Positions 33,599 to 39,037 of a stretch of DNA of 40,197 nt are shown here, one piece after another. The stretch's first letter is position 1, and every line of letters starts with the position of its first letter. Both the position numbers and the translations under genes were made by a program. This DNA comes from CAYPEK01 sp964409645 (GTDB lineage Bacteria > UBP15 > UBA6099). The notes under the pieces are model-generated. The model worked only from the letters and a program-made list of their open reading frames with translations. It did not search any database and was not told the DNA's origin. The DNA lies in the NCBI GenBank assembly GCA_964409645.1, contig CAYPEK010000031.1:1-40197 (forward strand), written 5' to 3'.

Positions 33599-34420
33599 TC
33601 AATCTTTCAGACGCAGATCGCCGACCCACCTCTGCGTAAAACTCATTATCCCGTGAGTCAGGCTGGGAGTCGCGCGTTCGAGATGCCACATGAACCGCGC
33701 ATAAGCCGACGGGAGGATAAGCTCATCGTTTCGGTCCATCCCGGCTATAATCCGGCTCGCGCATTCCTCCGCAGTGATACCGGGAGCAGCGTTGACAATC
33801 CGCATCGTCTTCTCACGGTCCGAGTTAACAAGGCGCGTCGTGTCGAAAATCGCCGTCTTCACACGCCCCGGACACGCGACGCTCACTTTCACCCCAAGCG
33901 GCGCGCCCTCGATACGCAGCGCCTGCGACAGCCCCACAACCGCGTACTTGCTCGCCGTGTACGAAACGTGCATAGGGAACGGCACCAGACCATCGAGCGA
34001 CGCCGTATTCACGATGTGTCCGGAACGCTGCTTCGCCATCACCGGATACACAGCCGTCACGCCGTTTACCACGCCGTATAAGTTGACATCCAGCACAATA
34101 CGCCAGTCTTCGATCTTGAAGTCGCGCGCCTCGCCGCCGATCCCGATTCCGGCGTTGTTGAAAAGATAATCTATGCTTCCGCGGCCGGCGAGCTCATCCG
34201 CAAGCGCCTGCACCGCATCGTAGTCCGTCACACTGAGCGCTTTCGCCTCCGCGCTACCTCCAGCCGACCGAACAAACTCCGCCGTTTCCTCCGCAGCGGA
34301 CGCCTTCAGGTCGCACGCAACAACATGCGTACCCCGCTTCGCCATTAGACGGCATAACTCACGCCCGATACCACCTCCCGCGCCCGTCACAATTGCCGTC
34401 TTGCCCTTATCCTTTGCCAT
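33599..34420 (-). CDS. short-chain dehydrogenase/reductase
   Basis: A 273-residue classical SDR. Cofactor motif TGAGGGIG (12-19), NNAG (88-91), catalytic Asn113, Ser141, Tyr154 and Lys158 (YTASK) are all present. Asp37 after the second strand suggests NAD rather than NADP preference. The C-terminal 60 residues (SAYARFMWHLERATPSLTHGIM) resemble SDRs acting on lipid or fatty-acyl substrates, but the substrate is not known. The ATG has GGAAGGA about 10 bp upstream. It lies downstream of another SDR gene on the same strand, with a 326-bp gap containing a hairpin and a repeat tract, so the two may not be one transcript. Confidence 0.9.
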   Translation of the reverse strand: MAKDKGKTAIVTGAGGGIGRELCRLMAKRGTHVVACDLKASAAEETAEFVRSAGGSAEAKALSVTDYDAVQALADELAGRGSIDYLFNNAGIGIGGEARDFKIEDWRIVLDVNLYGVVNGVTAVYPVMAKQRSGHIVNTASLDGLVPFPMHVSYTASKYAVVGLSQALRIEGAPLGVKVSVACPGRVKTAIFDTTRLVNSDREKTMRIVNAAPGITAEECASRIIAGMDRNDELILPSAYARFMWHLERATPSLTHGIMSFTQRWVGDLRLKD

Positions 34421-34612
34421 ATTGTCCCGTCCTTCCGTTAAAGTCTCAGTTCATTCCTATCCGAGCCATTTTTGATTCATTAGCTGCTTCAAACCGGTAC
34501 ACGCATCGCGTAAAAACCGCGTTGCCGGCCCCTGTTTTTTGCTTCTATTCGTTTTGCTCTTCATTCTTCCACATGTCCGCTTGCTTCCGCGCGCGGCATA
34601 TATTATTAGATC

Positions 34613-34634
34613 GGCGGGGTACAGCGACCCCGCC
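34613..34634. other. strong 8-bp intergenic hairpin
   Basis: GGCGGGGT (34613-34620) and ACCCCGCC (34627-34634) are a perfect inverted repeat with a 6-nt loop. It lacks a T-tract on both strands. It may stop or stabilise the RNA of the upstream SDR gene. The remainder of the gap 34421-34746 holds only repeat tract 34663-34750. Confidence 0.6.
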
Positions 34635-34662
34635 CTGCATAGCAAAATGGTTGTTTTTTGTC

Positions 34663-34750
34663 TTTTGCTATATTCTGTATCCTGTATTCTATATTCTTGT
34701 TTTTGCTTTTGCTTTTCCCTCGCTACTCGCTACTCTATCCTCGCTACTAT
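34663..34750. repeat. 7-bp-periodic intergenic repeat tract (copy 1)
   Basis: A run of degenerate heptamers: TATTCTG/TATCCTG/TATTCTA type, then CTCGCTA/CTCGCTA type. A 25-bp block (34667-34691) is identical to 35678-35702 and a 16-bp block (34712-34727) to 35793-35808. The stop codon of the SDR gene (34747-34749) lies within the last heptamer unit. Confidence 0.7.
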
Positions 34751-35565
34751 TTTATCCCATACGTTCCCGCGATAATCTTCTCGATAACACTCCACGGCAG
34801 CAATCGCTTGAACGGCGGCATCAGATTCTGCGGCGGCGGAGCAATCGGATACCGCAGTTTCGGCGACGGCGTCTCGATAATCCGCGCCACCAGCCGCGCG
34901 ATCGGCGTCGGCGGCGGCCCCTTCCGCTCCGACTCCTCCATCTTGCGTAGCGAATTCTCAAACTGCGGGTTATACGCGCATTCCACCTGCGACGCGCAGG
35001 CCATCTTGCGCCCCGCAGTGAACCCGGTCTTATAATCACCCGGCTCGACCATCGCCACCTTAATACCGAACTGCGCCACCTCGAGCTGCAACCCCTCCGT
35101 CAGGCCCTCAACAGCGAACTTGCTCGCGCAGTAATGCGCATGGTACGGCACCGACACCAGCCCGCCGAGCGAACTGATGTTGATAATCAGCCCCTTGCGT
35201 GCCGCCCTCATGTGCGGCAACACCGCCCGGCACATCCTCACCACACCGAAATAATTCGTCTCGAACTGCGCCTTCACCTCATCCATCGAATTCTCTTCCA
35301 CAGGGCCGGTGATCCCGAACCCCGCGCCGTTCACCAGCACGTCGATCCCGCCCTCAGCCGCAACAATCCGCGACACGCACTCCGCCACCGACTCGTCCGA
35401 GTCCACATCCAGCCGCACAACCTTAAACCGCGCGTCCTTTGCCGCCTCCGGCTTCCGCGCCGCGCCGTAAACCGTGTAGCCCTTCTCGTGGAGATAGTCG
35501 GCAATCGCCCTTCCGATACCGGACGTGCCGCCCGTGACCAGAACAACCTTCCTGCCCGAACCCAT
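34747..35565 (-). CDS. short-chain dehydrogenase/reductase
   Basis: A 272-residue classical SDR, paralogous to the gene at 33599 but not a close copy. Motifs: TGGTSGIG (11-18), NGAG (79-82), Ser131/132, Tyr145 and Lys149 (YCASK). An Arg-rich turn after the second strand (GAARKPE) suggests NADP preference. The C-terminal region (ETPSPKLRYPIA...) resembles retinol- or ketosteroid-type SDRs. The ATG has AGGTG upstream. It is flanked on both sides by the same 7-bp-periodic repeats. Confidence 0.9.
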   Translation of the reverse strand: MGSGRKVVLVTGGTSGIGRAIADYLHEKGYTVYGAARKPEAAKDARFKVVRLDVDSDESVAECVSRIVAAEGGIDVLVNGAGFGITGPVEENSMDEVKAQFETNYFGVVRMCRAVLPHMRAARKGLIINISSLGGLVSVPYHAHYCASKFAVEGLTEGLQLEVAQFGIKVAMVEPGDYKTGFTAGRKMACASQVECAYNPQFENSLRKMEESERKGPPPTPIARLVARIIETPSPKLRYPIAPPPQNLMPPFKRLLPWSVIEKIIAGTYGIK

Positions 35566-35677
35566 ACCGCACCTGCCGCAAAGTTTTCAGAAAGATTAAC
35601 ACGTAAGCCGCCAAAAAGCTAACCGACACCGTGAATAAGATGGTGGATGCTGCTTGATACTGTATTTTAAGTTATTC

Positions 35678-35822
35678 GCTATATTCTGTATCCTGTATTC
35701 TACATTCTCGCTTTTCCTTTTTTCGCCTTAGTATTCCCGTCTTTATCTTTACGCTGAATACTGTCTATTGAATACTGCATACTTCTTTTCGTCTTTTCCC
35801 TCGCTACTGGCTACTCGCTACT
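35678..35822. repeat. 7-bp-periodic intergenic repeat tract (copy 2)
   Basis: Same blocks as 34663-34750 in the same order and orientation, plus an extra part with GAATACTG-type units (35755-35783). The final block is CTCGCTA/CTGGCTA/CTCGCTA. No gene is visible in the gap 35566-35903 apart from this tract and the tRNA promoter. Confidence 0.7.
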
Positions 35823-35833
35823 AAAACGCCCTC

Positions 35834-35861
35834 TTGACATCAAGAATAAAAAAACTAAAAT
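35834..35861 (+). promoter_or_regulatory. promoter of tRNA-Asn
   Basis: TTGACA (35834-35839) and TAAAAT (35856-35861) are 16 bp apart, the same spacing as the tRNA-Leu promoter. The predicted start is about 35 bp upstream of the tRNA. Confidence 0.75.
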
Positions 35862-35903
35862 AACAACGTTGCGGAGATACCGCGTGGTAACCGTGACTGC
35901 CGA

Positions 35904-35975
35904 TCCTCGGTAGCTCAAAGGTAGAGCAAACGGCTGTTAACCGTTAGGTTGCTGGTTCGAATCCGGCCCGGGGAG
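35904..35975 (+). tRNA. tRNA-Asn (anticodon GTT)
   Basis: A 72-nt cloverleaf: acceptor TCCTCGG with CCGGGGA (35968-35974, one G-U pair), discriminator G, anticodon stem AACGG/CCGTT around CTGTTAA with GTT at 35936-35938, and T arm GCTGG-TTCGAAT-CCGGC. CCA is not encoded. The 3' half (from 35937) is also the antisense end of the serine recombinase gene. Confidence 0.96.
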
Positions 35976-35990
35976 TTGAATCGTGCGCTG
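35937..35990. other. probable attachment site (attL) in tRNA-Asn
   Basis: The crossover must lie in or next to the 3' half of the tRNA, because the tRNA is intact and the recombinase coding frame enters it. The exact core cannot be set without the other junction or an empty site. Confidence 0.5.
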
Positions 35991-37706
35991 TGGGTAAACC
36001 ACATCGCGCACGATTCTTTTATTTTGGTCGAAAAACTCCGCGACATCCGCACCTTTTTGCACCTGTTTTAGCCCTTTTGCCGTTACATCGCCGTTACCCC
36101 CCCTAACGGCAAAAACCGCGACTTCCGACTCGAGTTCCGTGATTCTTTTGCAGTTATCTTCGAACGGCACTTTGAGATGGATACGAGCGACCTTTCTGTC
36201 GATGATTTCCACACGATCCACGAAGAATTCAATGAGCGAACGCTGGTCTTCGAACGGGTATTCATTGAACTCCTTGAATATGATCATCGCGCGTCTTTTC
36301 ACCAATTCGAAGCCCTCGCGCATGACCGTGTCGTAATAGTCGTCTTGCACTATTAATTGAACTTCCGCGAGTAGTTCCGTTCGTTCTTTTTCCAAGTTTG
36401 CTATCAAATCCTTGCACTTCAGAGGGTCCAATCCCGCACCGATGGCGTTGTAGTAGTTCTCGATTTTCTTTTCTATCTGGCCGATGCGGCGTTTGATGAA
36501 TTCCGAGTCCTTTCCAAAACACGAACGCCGAGTCTTTATCTTCGCCTCACACGACAGCCGAATCTCCTCTATTTTCTCGGGGTTGCAAAGGTTCTTTTTG
36601 AGTATTTCGAGGACTTCATTCTCTATGAATTCACGCTTGATTTGGAATGCGTCGCACGTCTTTTTCCCGTTTCGGATGTAGCCGCCGCAGATGTAGTAGT
36701 AATTGTAATATTCCTCGCCCTTGGTCTTCTTTCCCCGGAGCGTGATTTTCTGCTTACGACCGACGTATTTTGAACCGCAATCGGCGCAGAATATCAGGTT
36801 GCCGAGCAGGTAGCGGGCATAGTGAAAATCGTTGTCAAAATTCGTCATATTCCGCTTCTCGACCGCTTTCCGAACCTTATCAAAAAGGGCTTTTTCGATA
36901 AGCGCTTCGTGGGCGTTGTCTACGATTATCATCTTTTCCCGCGGGTTCCGCTTTCCCTTGCTCATCTTGTTCCAGACAACGCGACCGATATAAACCTCGT
37001 TCGTCAGAATGTGGTGGACAGAAGAACGACTCCATTTCCGAGCGCCGTTCGGGCCCGGTACATTCTCCTCATTCAGAGCGTTGCATATCTGGATGTGACC
37101 GAGCCCTTTGTTCGCGGCCATGTCGTAAATGCGCTGAACAATTCGGATATGAACCGGATCGCCAGGAACGAGGATGTGCCGGATGGCGGTTCCCTCTTCG
37201 CGTTTATCGCGTCTGTATCCATAGGGCGCGACACCACCATTCTGGAATCCGCGACTCGCATTTTCGTTGAGTCCTTTGATCGTCTCGAGCGCGAGATTCA
37301 TCGAATAAAACTGATTGATGACTTCGATCATGCCCTCATAAAGGAATCCAGACGGTGTCTCCGGGTCATAGACTTCGGTTATGGATTTGACAGTGACACC
37401 ATTCTTCTTGAGTAGCGATTTGAAGATGATGGATTCTTCACGGTTGCGGGAAAAACGGTCGAGCTTGTGGACGAGGATGAATTTCGGCTTGTGCTTTTTG
37501 CAGTAGGAAATCATCTCACAAAAGCCCGGGCGTTTGTCTGCCGGATGGTATGCAGATTCCCCTTCATCTCGGAACTCGGAGACCAGTTTCATGTCCGGGT
37601 CGCTTTCCACGAAGCGATGAATGGCTTTCTGTTGCGCCGGAATCGAGATGTCTTTCTGCGCCTGTTCATCAGACGATACTCGGTAATAACTCACGACTTC
37701 TATCAA
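35937..37706 (-). CDS. large serine recombinase (element integrase)
   Basis: 589 residues. The N-terminal resolvase domain has the YxRVS motif (nucleophile Ser11) and the LDRFSRN helix (about 82-88). The recombinase domain follows (about 150-280, GGVAPYGYRRDK, VHHILTNEVYIGRVVWNK), then a zinc ribbon with CADC (307-310) and a second Cys pair (about 345-357), and a coiled coil (about 400-450). It catalyses site-specific integration and excision. The start is TTG at 37706, supported by AAAGGAGG 9 bp upstream. The last 20 or so residues are encoded antisense to tRNA-Asn and its terminator, so the C-terminus depends on the integration site. It is probably cotranscribed with the activator gene 65 bp upstream. 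Confidence 0.92.
   Translation of the reverse strand: MIEVVSYYRVSSDEQAQKDISIPAQQKAIHRFVESDPDMKLVSEFRDEGESAYHPADKRPGFCEMISYCKKHKPKFILVHKLDRFSRNREESIIFKSLLKKNGVTVKSITEVYDPETPSGFLYEGMIEVINQFYSMNLALETIKGLNENASRGFQNGGVAPYGYRRDKREEGTAIRHILVPGDPVHIRIVQRIYDMAANKGLGHIQICNALNEENVPGPNGARKWSRSSVHHILTNEVYIGRVVWNKMSKGKRNPREKMIIVDNAHEALIEKALFDKVRKAVEKRNMTNFDNDFHYARYLLGNLIFCADCGSKYVGRKQKITLRGKKTKGEEYYNYYYICGGYIRNGKKTCDAFQIKREFIENEVLEILKKNLCNPEKIEEIRLSCEAKIKTRRSCFGKDSEFIKRRIGQIEKKIENYYNAIGAGLDPLKCKDLIANLEKERTELLAEVQLIVQDDYYDTVMREGFELVKRRAMIIFKEFNEYPFEDQRSLIEFFVDRVEIIDRKVARIHLKVPFEDNCKRITELESEVAVFAVRGGNGDVTAKGLKQVQKGADVAEFFDQNKRIVRDVVYPQRTIQLPGPDSNQQPNG
35978..36025 (+). terminator. intrinsic terminator after tRNA-Asn
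   Basis: GAATCGTGCGC (35978-35988) pairs perfectly with GCGCACGATTC (36006-36016); TGTGG/CCACA extends the stem inside, with a 2-nt bulge and a GTAAA loop. TTTTATTTT follows. This is a very strong terminator on the plus strand. It is also coding for the last residues of the recombinase on the minus strand. Confidence 0.88.
36075..36114. repeat. TAACGG-motif cluster near attL
   Basis: Inside the recombinase 3' end: CCGTTA at 36080 and 36091 (11 bp apart) and TAACGG at 36104 in the opposite direction. The outer copies form a perfect 11-bp inverted repeat, TTTTGCCGTTA (36075-36085) and its complement (36104-36114). It is about 100 bp from the tRNA. The same hexamer makes up the array at 38808-38868. 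Confidence 0.6.
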
Positions 37707-37771
37707 TTTAGAAAACCTCCTTTCCCTTATAGGTCAGGTGTATGTTAAATGGATGTGCCCGAATATCAACT

Positions 37772-38740
37772 TCATTTTGGACATTCCATCCGAGTGTAAA
37801 ATGTGCCTTTTCCGTTCCTGTGCGCGACAATATCTTTGCCCTCCATTTCATGCAGGATTTTAATGGCGGTCGTATGCGAAACTTGTAGCGCGCTGCGCAC
37901 ATCGGCGTTCTTGATTTTTGCGGTCTGGGAGAACAAATCCATGATGCATTTCCTCTTTTCATCGAACGAGACCGGAGCTTTTTTCTCGACTTGGGATTTC
38001 GCGGCCGGAACGCGGATCGGTAAATCCTGAGACTGGATTGTCTTACGGCTGGATGGCAGTAAAACAGACGCCTGAATAACCACGTTCATAAGCTCGCGAA
38101 CATTGCCCAGCCAGTCATAAGCGCGCATCTTTTTCAACGCGGAGCCAGTGAATCTGTGTTGGGGATTCGCTTCCTTCAGGTAGTGCGTGGCGATTTCCAC
38201 GATGTCTTCCGGGCGCTCACTGAGTCGAGGTATTTCAATGACGAAGCGCGAAAGCCGATAATACAAATCTTCGCGGAACCGCCCCTCGGCCATTTCCTTG
38301 CCAAGGTCTTTATTCGTGGCCGCGATGATTCGGACATCGGCGCGGGATATGCGGTCTTCTCCGACACGCTTGAAATCGCCGTATTCCAGGACGCGCAGAA
38401 CCTTGGCTTGTGCGGAAAGTGACAGGTCCGCGATTTCATCGAGAAACAGCGTTCCTTCGTGGGTCGCTTCGAGTAGTCCCCGCCGGCGCTCACTTGCGCC
38501 GGTGAATGCCCCTCTGGAATGCCCGAACAGCTCGCTATCGAGAAGATGGTCCGCCAGCGCGGAGCAGTTGATGACGTTCATCGGATGACCCGCCCGCGGG
38601 CTTTTCTCGTGGATGTATCTTGCGAACAGTTCTTTCCCGGTGCCGGATGCACCAAGGAGAAGCACTGGAAAACTCGTTTCCGCCACTTTCCCGGCAATCT
38701 CTTTGACACGCTTTATCTTGTAGCTTTTTCCTATAATCAT
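37772..38740 (-). CDS. sigma54-type AAA+ activator with C-terminal winged helix
   Basis: 322 residues from ATG 38740 (TTG 38749 is an alternative). The AAA+ domain fills residues 1-230: Walker A GASGTGKE (about 30-37), the sigma54-contacting GAFTGA loop (about 77-82), Walker B LFLDEIAD, and the sensor/arginine-finger region GRFREDLYYRLSRFVIEIP. The intact GAFTGA implies true activation of sigma54-RNA polymerase. There is no N-terminal sensor domain. Instead of the usual Fis-type helix-turn-helix the C-terminus (about 265-315, KIKNADVRSALQVSHTTAIKILHEME) looks like a winged helix. It may drive element promoters. I saw no -24/-12 promoter in the window. The TAACGG array lies upstream of it. Confidence 0.85.
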   Translation of the reverse strand: MIIGKSYKIKRVKEIAGKVAETSFPVLLLGASGTGKELFARYIHEKSPRAGHPMNVINCSALADHLLDSELFGHSRGAFTGASERRRGLLEATHEGTLFLDEIADLSLSAQAKVLRVLEYGDFKRVGEDRISRADVRIIAATNKDLGKEMAEGRFREDLYYRLSRFVIEIPRLSERPEDIVEIATHYLKEANPQHRFTGSALKKMRAYDWLGNVRELMNVVIQASVLLPSSRKTIQSQDLPIRVPAAKSQVEKKAPVSFDEKRKCIMDLFSQTAKIKNADVRSALQVSHTTAIKILHEMEGKDIVAHRNGKGTFYTRMECPK

Positions 38741-38807
38741 TGTTTCCAAGACGCCATGTGTTTTTCATAACAGTCTCAACGTTAATGAAAAAAGTTCGTG
38801 TTAGGAA

Positions 38808-38868
38808 TAACGGAAGTGTAACGGATGGTTAACCGGGGGGTAACGGCTGGATAACGGCGGGGTAACGG
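38808..38868. repeat. six-copy 11-bp iteron array (TAACGG)
   Basis: TAACGG at 38808, 38819, 38841, 38852 and 38863, and TAACCG at 38830: six copies in the same direction at an exact 11-bp period. The 5-bp spacers differ (often G-rich). It lies between the helicase terminator and the activator gene. The likely role is binding of an element-encoded protein in tandem along one face of the helix, as operator, recombination accessory site or replication origin. Confidence 0.85.
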
Positions 38869-38921
38869 GAAGTGCGAAGGAATGAAATAGCGCTTTAAAT
38901 AAAAGCTTTTTTCACACATAA

Positions 38922-38951
38922 CAAAAAGGCTGCCAGGATGTCCCGGCAGCC
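38922..38951 (-). terminator. intrinsic terminator of the helicase fusion gene
   Basis: Minus strand: GGCTGCC (38951-38945) and GGCAGCC (38934-38928) pair perfectly, extended by GG/CC inside around one mismatch, followed by TTTTTG (38927-38922). It ends the helicase transcript before the iteron array, so the activator-recombinase operon must have its own promoter. Confidence 0.85.
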
Positions 38952-39037
38952 GGATGTGTTCAAGGTTGAATATGAGGTTCTCAGCTGACCGCTGAAAACT
39001 TGGCGATTTCCTCCGAGAGTTCACGGATGCCATGCAT

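Noticed and set aside
37708..37962. Minus-strand frame of 84 codons between activator and recombinase
   Set aside because: Mostly a shadow of the activator 3' end; no SD and a composition typical of non-coding frames.
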